From Lineus longissimus (lineage: Eukaryota; Nemertea; Pilidiophora; Heteronemertea; Lineidae): a stretch of DNA of 64,000 nt. Positions 34,239 to 43,442 of this stretch are shown here, piece after piece. Under the pieces are notes generated by a model. It did no database searches. It worked only from the letters and a program-made list of their open reading frames with translations, and was not told the DNA's origin. Each line of letters begins with the position of its first letter. Positions within the stretch are counted from its first letter, which is position 1. The stretch spans positions 14,617,808 through 14,681,807 of the forward strand of contig NC_088315.1 of assembly GCF_910592395.1 (NCBI RefSeq), written 5' to 3'. The position numbers and the translations under genes were made by a program.

Positions 34239-34988
34239 ATGAGGAAGTTACCACAGCAGACATCTGCACCAAGAAAATCAAAGCCAACAAAAGGAAAGAC
34301 CAAGACAATTGTGAAGAATACCATGAAAAAGAAACTACAATCTCATTTACCAATTTTGGAAACTGTAGCCAAAAGGAAAAAAGGCTACAAGATTGTATTG
34401 CAAGATCCATCTAGTGATGTGGTCAAAATATTCTGTAATTGCGCTCGGAATCTTTTAAAAGGCATTGCAAAGCTGTCAAATGCTCAGATGTCAAAGCTTT
34501 CTCGAGATAGAGACAGCATTCGAACCTTAGCCAAGCCTGACACTTCTGCTGCAACCAAGAAACGCATTATAGCCATCATTGACAGTATTAATCCAACTGA
34601 CAAGAAAAGGACCCAACGACTATTGGCGTTCATGGGAAACATTCCGAATCTATCTTGGAATACTAGGGGTGAAATGGTGTTGGATGGTAAAACCTATCAA
34701 AACAGTCACTATGTTGACCTTGTGAAAGATATTGTAAGGGGGATAAAACATATTGAACCGGTAGGTTGGAAAGCTCTGTCTGATACACTAGAGACTTTTA
34801 ATATTCCCCATGACTTGGTTGGTAATGCTGAGCGTAGGAAATACATGAGAGACACTCATCCACCAGAACACACGACAATGACTCCACAAAGGTCCAGTAT
34901 ATCTTTACCAGTACAACCTCCCGCAATACGAAAATCAAAAAGTTCACGTAGGACTAAAAGAACAGTTCCTATAAATTGGGAATTTTAA
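34239..34988 (+). CDS. Conserved Polinton protein of unknown function
   Basis: 249 codons. The first 45 residues are Lys-rich; residues 70-110 form a helix with LSNAQMSKLSRDRDSIRTL; residues 145-200 contain a block (NLSWNTRGEMVLDGKTYQNSH, then VDLVKDIVRG and later GWKALSDTLETFNIP) that I recognise as recurring in Polintons but without an assigned function. The tail (205-249) is Ser/Pro/Arg-rich. It precedes the integrase by 22 bases, suggesting co-expression. The start at 34239 was chosen as the first ATG with a basic leader. Confidence 0.75.
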   Translation: MRKLPQQTSAPRKSKPTKGKTKTIVKNTMKKKLQSHLPILETVAKRKKGYKIVLQDPSSDVVKIFCNCARNLLKGIAKLSNAQMSKLSRDRDSIRTLAKPDTSAATKKRIIAIIDSINPTDKKRTQRLLAFMGNIPNLSWNTRGEMVLDGKTYQNSHYVDLVKDIVRGIKHIEPVGWKALSDTLETFNIPHDLVGNAERRKYMRDTHPPEHTTMTPQRSSISLPVQPPAIRKSKSSRRTKRTVPINWEF

Positions 34989-35010
34989 GATTAAACTTTA
35001 CACTCGAAAC

Positions 35011-36072
35011 ATGACAACAAGCAAGACGACATCGTCTTATTTTGTACCAAGGGAACCAGGCAGTTACGCGGAACTTAGTACATATGTAAGAGAACACGAA
35101 CGGGAGAAGCAGTCTACAGCTAAATTGTTAAAGAAATATCCAGCCTACACTTTACATAAACCAGCCCGACGACAATTTCATAGAAACAGGGTTGTTGTGG
35201 GTGGAATTGATCATCTCTGGCAGTGTGACTTATCAGACCTCAGTGGAATTTCCAAGCGCAATAACAATTATAAATTTCTTTTGTTTTGTATTGACGCTCT
35301 ATCAAAGTATTTGTGGGTAGTTCCGTTGAAGTCCAAGCAGGCAGACACAATCTTAGAGGCGTTTAAATCCATCTTGAAAAGTTCAAAGAGAAAACCTCTC
35401 TCCCTTCAATCAGATCAGGGCACAGAACTTGTAAATCGTCGATTAAGAGCATTCCTTGAAAAGCAGAACATAAATTTCTATTACACTTTCAATGCAGAGA
35501 GTAAAGCCAGCATAGTGGAAAGGGTCCAACGAACGCTGAAGGGGAAAATCTGGCGTTACTTTACTCACCATAATACATACAGATACATAGATGCATTGCA
35601 AGATTTGGTACATTCGTACAACTGGACCTATCACAGAAGTATCAAAACAAAACCTGCATTAGTTAATCGTGATAATGCACAAGATGTGTGGAATACACTT
35701 TACCATGATTTGAACGATGTCCCTATTGCACAGTACAAATTCAATCTGAAAGAAGGAGTTCGTATTCTCACTAAGAGAGCCACCTTTCAAAAGGGATATG
35801 CCAGTAGTTGGAGTGAGGAAGTGTTTGAGGTCACAAAGCGTTTGCCTCGACATCTCCCAGTCTATGAAATCACAGATCTGTTGGGTGAAAAGATTGAGGG
35901 TACATTCTATGAAAAGGAACTACAAAAAGTGAACGATAACCAAGACACGTTCATTGTTGAAAAAGTTCTCAAGTCACGTAAACGTAAGAACCAACCTCGG
36001 GAGTATTTTGTTCAGTGGCGAGGTTGGCCAACAAAATTTAATAGTTGGACATCAGATTTTAAAAATGTCTGA
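35011..36072 (+). CDS. Polinton integrase with C-terminal chromodomain
   Basis: 353 codons, intact. Retrovirus-like rve integrase that inserts the element and makes the 6-bp duplication. Catalytic D73, D135 and E170 give D,D-35-E spacing. The N-terminal 60 residues are of the usual linker type, residues 240-300 form the SH3-like C-terminal part, and residues 312-353 make a chromodomain (TFIVEKVL ... YFVQWRGWP ... NSWT), which binds modified histone tails. Its stop codon overlaps the start of the membrane protein gene (36065). Confidence 0.95.
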   Translation: MTTSKTTSSYFVPREPGSYAELSTYVREHEREKQSTAKLLKKYPAYTLHKPARRQFHRNRVVVGGIDHLWQCDLSDLSGISKRNNNYKFLLFCIDALSKYLWVVPLKSKQADTILEAFKSILKSSKRKPLSLQSDQGTELVNRRLRAFLEKQNINFYYTFNAESKASIVERVQRTLKGKIWRYFTHHNTYRYIDALQDLVHSYNWTYHRSIKTKPALVNRDNAQDVWNTLYHDLNDVPIAQYKFNLKEGVRILTKRATFQKGYASSWSEEVFEVTKRLPRHLPVYEITDLLGEKIEGTFYEKELQKVNDNQDTFIVEKVLKSRKRKNQPREYFVQWRGWPTKFNSWTSDFKNV

Positions 36073-36370
36073 TATAATAGTTGAGCCCGAAGCACCAGAC
36101 CAGGATCTAGGCAACATAGGTTTCAGCAGGTCTACCAAATGGTGGCTTTTTGGTAGTGAAGTACCCAGAGGCGAGATTGTCTTTTTCGCCCAGGTCATTA
36201 TCTCATACATTGTCATATTGACTTGTATAGTCAACCTATCTGCACAAAACGGGGATAGTAATCTTTGGACTGCTTTAATGTCTTGTACATTAGGGTATTT
36301 GCTACCTGCACCAAGTTTACAAGTCATTGAAAGTCCATCACATCATCGAAGCAGCACTTCATTTCAGTAA
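36065..36370 (+). CDS. Small two-helix membrane protein of the Polinton
   Basis: 101 codons; starts at the ATG at 36065, overlapping the last eight bases of the integrase gene in another frame. Residues about 38-60 (IVFFAQVIISYIVILTCIV) and 68-82 are hydrophobic and predicted to cross a membrane. A similar small protein with a short tail occurs beside capsid genes in other Polintons. Its role is not known; a part in virion membrane or exit is speculation. Confidence 0.65.
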   Translation: MSDIIVEPEAPDQDLGNIGFSRSTKWWLFGSEVPRGEIVFFAQVIISYIVILTCIVNLSAQNGDSNLWTALMSCTLGYLLPAPSLQVIESPSHHRSSTSFQ

Positions 36371-36457
36371 ACACTTAGATTAATTGCTACCCGCAACAAG
36401 TTTAGAATCGCTATCAAAATACCATCGCAACATTAGATTACATCAGTACAATAAAGG

Positions 36458-37303
36458 ATGGCGAATAATACGGGTGGTTTTTACTTGACCTGTGCGAGCA
36501 ATGCGTCTACCAATTTGTATGCAGATATTACACAGTCTGGATTCAAAAATCAGTTAGCAGAACCACTAGATTTAAAAGACCACGAAGTAGCAATTGTTGA
36601 ATTTTCTTACACAGAAACTTGGTACAATGTGCAAGAAGATTTTACAGGTATATTCATTACAAAAAAAGAAAAAAAGTCAGATCTCGACCAACTTATTGAT
36701 AAGTTAGCACCAGCAGCAGTCGACCAGCTCATTATCAAAGTTGAAAAGGGTTTTTATCCGACCAATCAGAACTTTTTCAAAGTTCTGAACAGCGAATTAG
36801 CTAATCATCCAGAATATGGATTCGATGATAATACTTTTATCTATAAACCAGTACTCCAAAAAGTTATGGTAAAGTTACCGCCTGGCATACACTTTTTGAT
36901 GAGTAAGCAATTGTGTCAAATTGCAGGCTTCGAGTCCACCCTCCTGGGTGGCTATAACCTTTTGGCTAATGACACAAACCATATTAAGTTATTTGATGCA
37001 AACTGGGTTTCTGATGTACACCAAGGTCTTTTTACTTTCTTTGTCTACTGTGACCTAGTCCGTTTACAAATTATTGGTGACACAAAGGTTCCATTATTAA
37101 GGACAATAGGAATAAAACCTCGTAAAGAAGTTGAACAAGTTACCAGAACATTCACAACACCGCACTATGTTCCAATGGCAAAGAATTATGTGCAGTCTAT
37201 AGAAGTCCTTATAAGAGATGAAACAGGGCAACCTATCTCATTTCAGCGTGGAAAGACGCTAGTCAAACTTCATATTAGACCTAGAGCACCTTCTTATCTG
37301 TAA
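36458..37303 (+). CDS. Minor capsid protein (penton-like, single jelly roll)
   Basis: 281 codons, intact. The N-terminal block (GGFYLTCASNASTNLYADIT, then a QLAEPLDL segment and VAIVEFSYTETWYNV) is the signature of the Polinton minor capsid protein, which is modelled as the single jelly roll that fills the fivefold vertices. The C-terminal end is predicted to be beta-rich (QSIEVLIRDETGQPISF). It sits directly before the core-like and major capsid genes, as in other Polintons. Confidence 0.92.
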   Translation: MANNTGGFYLTCASNASTNLYADITQSGFKNQLAEPLDLKDHEVAIVEFSYTETWYNVQEDFTGIFITKKEKKSDLDQLIDKLAPAAVDQLIIKVEKGFYPTNQNFFKVLNSELANHPEYGFDDNTFIYKPVLQKVMVKLPPGIHFLMSKQLCQIAGFESTLLGGYNLLANDTNHIKLFDANWVSDVHQGLFTFFVYCDLVRLQIIGDTKVPLLRTIGIKPRKEVEQVTRTFTTPHYVPMAKNYVQSIEVLIRDETGQPISFQRGKTLVKLHIRPRAPSYL

Positions 37304-37308
37304 GACTC

Positions 37309-37716
37309 ATGACAGCGGTGCGCATGCAGTATGGCCAATATGGCTATGGAATGCCAGTGTTTGTTGGACAGCGAATACAAAGCGGGCGTGGTTTGGGCGG
37401 TATATTTGGTAGCTTGGCAAAGACATTTCTGCTACCTGCTCTAAAAAGTGTTGGCACGTCACTACTGGCCTCTGGACTGAAGAAAGCCACTGGGGCTGTT
37501 GAAGACATAGGTCGTGGAAAATCGGTCAAAAGCGCCTTTGTAGATCAATTCCGAGGCACACCATCTAATCTTGTGAGATCTGGTGCAAAACGAGCTGCCT
37601 CTGTCTTAAATGACTTTGTTGGGCCTCAACCAAAAAGAAGAAAGCAAAGAAAAATAAAACAACGAGCGACAAAAACTGCAAGACCTCGCCGACGTAAATT
37701 GGATGTTTTTGATTAG
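37309..37716 (+). CDS. Basic virion core protein (adenovirus pX/pVI-like)
   Basis: 135 codons, five bases after the minor capsid stop. An early Gly-rich and amphipathic stretch (RGLGGIFGSLAKTFLLPAL, residues 27-45) is followed by more amphipathic helix and a strongly basic tail (residues 110-130, many KRR runs). This plan matches the small core or membrane-lytic proteins of adenoviruses and Polintons, which condense DNA or bind the inner capsid. Assignment is by composition and position. Confidence 0.75.
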   Translation: MTAVRMQYGQYGYGMPVFVGQRIQSGRGLGGIFGSLAKTFLLPALKSVGTSLLASGLKKATGAVEDIGRGKSVKSAFVDQFRGTPSNLVRSGAKRAASVLNDFVGPQPKRRKQRKIKQRATKTARPRRRKLDVFD

Positions 37717-37759
37717 TTATATATATCGGTATTGTGATGTGAAGGCAATCATTTCGACC

Positions 37760-38998
37760 ATGGCTAGGAACGCGAAAACAACTGCACAAGAGTGTAAGAT
37801 GTTTGTTGAGGGCCTCTTTCAACCACCACATGTGCAAACTACTGTTTTAAAAAGGCGACGTGTTGATTTTGAAGCAAATGCTCCTAATTCAGGAAATCCA
37901 ACAATCACCTGTGCTGCCTCAGAAGATGAATTTTTTTATCTTGCCGATCACTTTGTTAAAGTTAAATGTAAAATAAGTAAAGGGGATGGAACTGACATTA
38001 CTAATGACGACAATGTGGCCTTTGTCAATTACGCACTGCACTCGCTTTTCAAGAAGGTTGATGTACAGTTAAATGGTAAACAGATCACCGAAATGACTGA
38101 GCATTATCCTTATGAGTCATATATAGCAAAAACTCTTAATTACTCGGCAAAAGCAAAGTAATTTCAATTTGCAAATTGCTTGTATGCCAAGGATCAAGCT
38201 GGTAAATTTGATGACATTACCAATACCGGGTTTGTCTCACGCAAGAACACAACTAAAAGTGGAAACGAAATTGAATTATTTGGGCGCCTCCAAGTCAATA
38301 TGTTCAATCAACCACGTCCCCTGATTCAAAATATACCCATTAAGATCGATTTACATCGTGCTCCAGATGATTTTTGTTTAATTCATGACAAAGATGCTGG
38401 TGATTACAAAATAGCAATCACTTCTATCACCTTTTCCATTACTAAACTTACACTAAATCCATCGGTTATAAATGACATCAACAAAGATTTCAGAGACGAC
38501 AATGTTAAATATCCATTGTACCACAACATCATTAAAGACTTTGAAATTCCTGCCGGATCTACATCTGCAAATCACACAGCCCTGTTTTCGGGACCTCAAC
38601 CAAGACGTATTGTGGTTTGTCTTGTTGACACAGAAGCAGTGAAAGGAGATCGTAGAAAGAATCCCTTCAATTTTGAAAACGCTAGCGTTGGCAGGATAGA
38701 GCTGAAATTTGACAGTACTCTTTACCCAGAAGATGGCTTGTCTATGGATTTTGCAAATAACATATATGGACGAGCCTACGAACAGCTTCTGATAACCACT
38801 GGAGCCGCTAACGACGAAAGAAGCATTGATATCAGCAAGCATGATTTCAAGCAGGGTACAGCCCTTTATCCTATAGCCCTGACACCCGCAGACCCAGAGT
38901 GTCCATCATTTGACGTAAGGAAAAATGGTAACCTTGACGTAAAGCTCGAGTTTAAAGTTGCAACCACCAAAGCCTACAGAGCGCTCGTACTGGCCTAG
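37760..38998 (+). pseudogene. Major capsid protein (hexon-like double jelly roll), one stop
   Basis: About 412 codons in one frame, interrupted by a TAA at 38159-38161. It builds the facets of the icosahedral capsid in Polintons. The ATG at 37760 follows an ACC context. Before the stop: the N-terminal arm, then a beta-rich region with NYALHSLFKKVDVQLNGK. After it: the second jelly roll with a YEQLLITTGAAND segment and a conserved C-terminal end (KAYRALVLA). The lone stop with otherwise clean sequence points to recent loss. Confidence 0.92.
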
Positions 38999-39059
38999 TT
39001 TGAAAGGATTTATCAGATAACAAAGAACCGAGACGTTCTGACCGACACCTAAGGTCAGG

Positions 39060-39268
39060 ATGGACGAAATGCAAATTGATTCACTCCTCAGAAGAACATT
39101 GTGGACTAGAAATACATTTCAAGGTGTTTATTCAAGTAACAGCCTGCCAAGGAAACCCATTCAGGAACGTCCCTGCTGCATGGTAGTCAACACAGATGAA
39201 GCACATGAGCCGGAGAGTCACTGGGTAGCAATTTTCTTGGCTAGAAATGGACATGGTGAATACATGGA
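39060..39268 (+). pseudogene. Adenain-like cysteine protease, N-terminal part
   Basis: First 69 complete codons of the virion maturation protease (C5/adenain family). The catalytic His is H54 in an SHWVAIFL line. The gene is interrupted in codon 70, after two bases, by the DIRS-like element that begins at 39269. The rest, with the catalytic Cys, is at 45339-45663. In this family the acidic member of the His-Asp/Glu-Cys triad lies at about this point. Confidence 0.9.
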
Positions 39269-39321
39269 GATCCAAAGTGTATCCTGGCGGTGATTGAGCG
39301 AACTGTATTTCGTCTCGCATG
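39269..39321 (+). repeat. Split direct repeat A1
   Basis: Left terminus of the DIRS-like element; begins GATCCAAAGTGTATCCTGGC and matches A2 (45061-45113) over all 53 bases. Confidence 0.93.
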
Positions 39322-39886
39322 TTCACCTTACGGTCGGCTTTTTTGTGCGCTCTCAGGTAATTATCTCCGTTTTTTGCCTATTTCTCGCTATTTTAGATTT
39401 TCTATACAGCTATCCCGTTTCTAAGTTTGTGCTCGTCCTTTTGCCAAATTTAGAGTTCGGTAAGGGCTATTATAAAGCTATAGTGAAGGTTCCAAGTTTT
39501 AGGTTACTTGGCAGTTTGGTTATTTGGTATGGCGGCCATTTCGGTTTGGTCATGTATACAGAGGTATAGGAAATGCATAGGTAAATGCATTATGGAAATA
39601 GGTCTGCTAGGGCAGCAAAACATTAGGTTTTACATTATGTAACATATCGAGGGTTGGGTGCGCACATGCGCTTTCCCGTCAAGCTCGCCGCGTGATTCGT
39701 GTTACGTGACACGCCCTTTTGTGCACGCCGGAGATCCTTTGTTAACTGGCTTTTACACGTTTCAACTGGTTTTATAATCCCATTCATAATCTCTGGGCGT
39801 GAGTTTAAATTCAGGTCTGGTGGCAATCTTGTTTCACTCCCTTCTAGGCCGTGGCTAGATTGCTTCGCTCCTAGAAGTTTTCTGTC
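39322..39886 (+). other. 5' leader of the DIRS-like element
   Basis: 565-base leader before Gag with no convincing gene; presumably holds the promoter. Confidence 0.6.
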
Positions 39887-40927
39887 ATGGCTTCCAATAA
39901 CATATTATTGCGGAAAAGGCACTCATTAGTGGGCAGAGATTTGCTGCCCATTTTGAAGCTTCTCGCCCGTTTCAAGGACGACGACCTCCCGGACCCACTT
40001 GCTCGTATACGCCTCAACCGCCCTACCGAACAATTGGACGTCCCCGACATAGCAGTAGCCTTTCAGGAACTCACGGGTGAAGATGCGGTAGATTTTTTCA
40101 GAATGTCAGGTCGAGAAGATTCGGTAGGCAACTTCCGCCTGCTGCTACATTCGGCCATTGTGGTTGCGAACGAGTATGGACAGCCCGTTGGACAACAATT
40201 GCATGAAGACGAAGCACCAGTAGCCAAAGCCCCTCGCCTCGACCGTCAAGAACAGGATGAGGAAACCGCGCCGCGTTTACGGGAACGAATTCTAGAACTA
40301 GAAAAGAGAGAAAAGAACCGAAAGGCAGAACCGGTGGAGGCAGTCCTGAGGAAGGTGAGGAATTTATCCTTACAAGTAAAGCCCAACGTTACCCTCATCC
40401 TAGCCACTTTAGACGAACTAGTGGCGTGCGCCAAGGACCAAGATCACAAAGATTTGCACCTCTTTTACGAGCTCGGCAAACAAGCTGAACGTTTCAAAGA
40501 TACTGTTGATATCCCCACTTTTTGTCTTTCCGCATTGGGTGGAGGCCAGTCTGACGTAATAATGAAAGCTTTAGCCAAGTGCAAAAAGGCCAAAAAGTTG
40601 GTAAAAAAGCCGCTTCGTTCCAGGTCACAGTCTCCACCGGTTACCTCTTCTGCCGTATCCTCTTCCCCCCTTCAGCATGTTTACGCGCAGCCTCCCCCAC
40701 CTCCCCAGCATCAGTTTGGCTTTGGTGGCTATGGTGCCGCTTACGGTCAGGGATATGGCGGGGGTTATGGGTACGGCAGAGGTAGAGGTCGCGGCAGGGG
40801 TTATGGCGGTTATGGTTATGCTAGAAATAACCCGGGCCCATGTAATTTTTGCGGTGAGGTTGGGCATTGGTACAAAGAATGTGAAAAGATGAAGTTGGCA
40901 AAGGCCCAATTTGACAACAAGAAATAG
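39887..40927 (+). CDS. DIRS-like Gag with zinc knuckle
   Basis: 346 codons, intact. Nucleocapsid-like protein that would package the element's RNA. Residues 1-110 are a helical region; 130-160 is a charged coiled-coil-like stretch (RLRERILELEKREKNRK); 230-250 is Lys-rich; 265-312 is Pro then Gly/Tyr/Arg-rich (RGRGRGRGYGG), typical of RNA binding. A CCHC zinc knuckle (CNFCGEVGHWYKEC) is at 319-332, near the C-terminus. ATG at 39887 has a favourable TCATGG context. Confidence 0.85.
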   Translation: MASNNILLRKRHSLVGRDLLPILKLLARFKDDDLPDPLARIRLNRPTEQLDVPDIAVAFQELTGEDAVDFFRMSGREDSVGNFRLLLHSAIVVANEYGQPVGQQLHEDEAPVAKAPRLDRQEQDEETAPRLRERILELEKREKNRKAEPVEAVLRKVRNLSLQVKPNVTLILATLDELVACAKDQDHKDLHLFYELGKQAERFKDTVDIPTFCLSALGGGQSDVIMKALAKCKKAKKLVKKPLRSRSQSPPVTSSAVSSSPLQHVYAQPPPPPQHQFGFGGYGAAYGQGYGGGYGYGRGRGRGRGYGGYGYARNNPGPCNFCGEVGHWYKECEKMKLAKAQFDNKK

Positions 40928-41159
40928 GTCTAAGGTAAAATAGTCCGGTCCGCTAAGTGGTATAAGTGTATTGTTTAGAAAACCGTTAATAAGTAAAGCA
41001 ATTTTGATTTTGAACATCTTCCTCTCTCTCAGCTCAAGGGATCTTACCCCTTGCGGACCTAGTTCGCGCGAGCTGTGAGTTAGGAGAAGTTCTCCCTTTG
41101 ATAGTCTGATACGCCTGTAATGAGATGTTTCTACATTTTATTTTGGTTCTTGCAGGAAT

Positions 41160-41173
41160 CCCCCCCCCCCCCC
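41160..41173 (+). repeat. Poly-C run (14)
   Basis: Fourteen C directly after a possible splice acceptor (TTCTTGCAG at 41147-41155) and upstream of the RT frame. The frame is open through it. Length is prone to sequencing error. Confidence 0.8.
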
Positions 41174-41225
41174 TACTATCTCACTGGGGCACTTTAAGCC
41201 AGAGATTCCAGAATGGGAATATGCG

Positions 41226-43262
41226 GTGAAATTTAATCCAATTGCTGCCGAAAAGGTCAAGAGGTTACAGGCGTCTTGGACTACCATTGGGGAAACTTCT
41301 CCTGACTTCACAGCTCAACAATTCAAACTCAATCAGGTTGTAAATGACGTATTACTTCTACAAAAAACTCCGGTGCCTTTGGACACTTTGCCTTTAAGGG
41401 ACCCTGAACACTTTGTCGCTGGACAATTGCATCAAAATATTGAACTTTGGAGTTCCATAATGAACGATTTCCCAGAGAGCGAGATGGTTCACACTTGGTT
41501 GGAAAAAGGGGTTGATGTGCATTCTTTCTTTAGGCCATTTAAGGGTGAATTCAAGGGTCAGAAATACAATTCAAACGAACCCCCAGTTAGTTTTTTTCCT
41601 AACTCTGTCCATTGTCAGAAACAAGCTGCTTTTATTTCCGAAACCTTGAATGATAGAATCAAAGCAGGTTCAATCAGAGTTTGGGGTCAAGTTGGGGAGT
41701 GTCCGCCCCCTAAAGTAGTCATGCCCTTGGTAGTTGAACCTTCAAAGCCGAGATTATGCAATGACCAGAGATTCCTTAACCTGTGGATTAAGGATTCTCC
41801 CTTCACATTAGATACATTGAAAGAAGTACCGCGATTGGTACACAAAGATGCTCTCATGTTTGCCACTGATGAGAAATCGGGGTATGACCATATTAAATTA
41901 TCGCAAACTTCGCAAACGTATTTTGGCATGGAATGGGCAGGTTGGTACCTAGTTTGTACGACGCTTCCGTTCGGATGGAAATCATCGGCTTATGTTTATC
42001 AAACTGTAGGCTATGCAGCTACAACCTTCTTAAGACATTTGGGGATCCCAACCATCCAGTATATTGACGACAGATTCTACGTGGTCCCTAAGAATATTGA
42101 CGCGTCAAGCATTCCTTTGCTTTGGGTCTTTTTGGTATTATATATCCTTACAGAACTAGGTTACACGTTCTCCTTGCCAAAATGTGTTTTGCAACCTATG
42201 ATGGCACTCAAGTCCTTAGGGTTTCTAGTAGATTCTAGCAGGTAGGCGTTTCTTCTGCCATCTGATAAGAAACAGAAGTTTAAGGTTTTGCGCGAGGAAA
42301 TTCTTCGTCAGCCCTTCGTCAGCCTTAAAACACTACAAAGATTCGCGGGTAAATGCATTTCTATGATGTTGGTTTTTCCGGCCGCAAAACTATTTACGAG
42401 AGAGTTGTTTAGCGCAATAGCCAAAGCTTCGAAAAACAGTAAAACCATCCCAATCTCTGGCCCCCTACGGGACGAGATACAATTCTGGGCATTTTTGGAT
42501 GATTGGCATGGGCATTTTTCTTGGAGACCAGAAAAACATTTACATTACGCTCTGGCTACTGATGCTTCGGGATATCGCTATGGCGCGGTCACTCTATCAG
42601 GGCCACAGGTTGGTCATACTTTAGGTGATTATTGGGCTGCAGATGATATAAGGCCGATTCATGTCAAAGAGGCCGACGCCCTCTATTCTTCCCTCTTAGC
42701 ATTGAGTACAAATATAAAAGACCACCGGGTAGACGTTAAAGTCGATAACACAAGCCTAGTTTCGTCGTGGAATAACAAGGGTTGCAAGGACAACGCCTTA
42801 AATGAAATGCTCATAAAATTGTTTCATCTTACTCAGCAATTAAATATTGATTTACGTTTGCAGTACATTTCTTCGGCAGAAAACCCAGCAGATGCTCCTT
42901 CTAGGGCGATTTCAGCTCAGGACACTATGTTGGCAAGTGAAAAATGGTTCCAATTGGAGTTACTCTATGGCCCGCACGGAGTAGACCTCATGGCATGTGA
43001 CTCAAATGCAATGCGTTCAATACAGGGCGATGTTTTGAGACATTTTACCCTGCACCCTTCACCTCTGTCAGCGGGTCAAAATGTTTTCGCCCAGGAAATA
43101 GCTTAGGAGCTAAATCCTTACGTTTTCCCACCTATCGCTGTCATTCTACCCCTTATTCAGTTTTTGATCCAGCAGGAAATCCCAGTTTGCACGCTTGTGC
43201 TACCCATGACGTCACCCGCGCCAATATGGTGGCCACTATTAAAGCCCAGGATAATTTCACAG
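41226..43262 (+). pseudogene. DIRS-like reverse transcriptase and RNase H, two in-frame TAG stops
   Basis: One continuous frame (open upstream to 41157 without ATG; GTG at 41226) interrupted by TAG at 42243-42245 and at 43104-43106. RT: D215 in FATDEKSGYDHI, LPFGWKSSAYVYQ, and YIDD at residues 279-282. RNase H follows the first stop: DASGYRYG (Asp codon at 42561), an EADALYSSLLAL helix, a DNTSLVSSW strand and an ENPADAPSR end. A further block after RNase H (GVDLMACDSN, then PYVFPPIAVI after the second stop) is shared by DIRS-like elements. Apart from the two stops there are no frameshifts. Beyond 43262 a candidate intron begins; the raw frame stops at 43385. Confidence 0.88.
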
Positions 43263-43442
43263 GTTTGCCTTGGGGTTAAAGGAGAAAAGGGCGTAGTATA
43301 TTATCCCTCCAAGCAGGGGTTCATCAGAGATAACGTCGGTTTGAGATGGCCATTAATGGCTTTTCGAATTAGCTGCACATCATAATGTGCGATATCCTTC
43401 GAATATACTCTGTGGATGACGCTTTAATCTTGATTATTTCAG
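43263..43442 (+). other. Candidate intron between RT-RNase H and recombinase
   Basis: CAG|GTTTGC at 43260 and TTATTTCAG ending at 43442 would bound a 180-base intron. It would lie between complete codons and connect the RT-RNase H frame to the recombinase frame without shifting. The in-frame stop at 43383-43385 would be removed. Donor is not a strong match to GTAAGT. Confidence 0.4.

Noticed and set aside
39132-39326. Minus-strand frame across the left DIRS border, repeated at 45 kb
   Set aside because: It is the reverse reading of the split direct repeat A1/A2.
40925-41155. Intron joining Gag to RT in the DIRS-like element (AAG|GTAAAA at 40934, TTCTTGCAG at 41155)
   Set aside because: The donor lies after the Gag stop codon, so splicing would not make a Gag-Pol fusion; it could only create a separate RT message.
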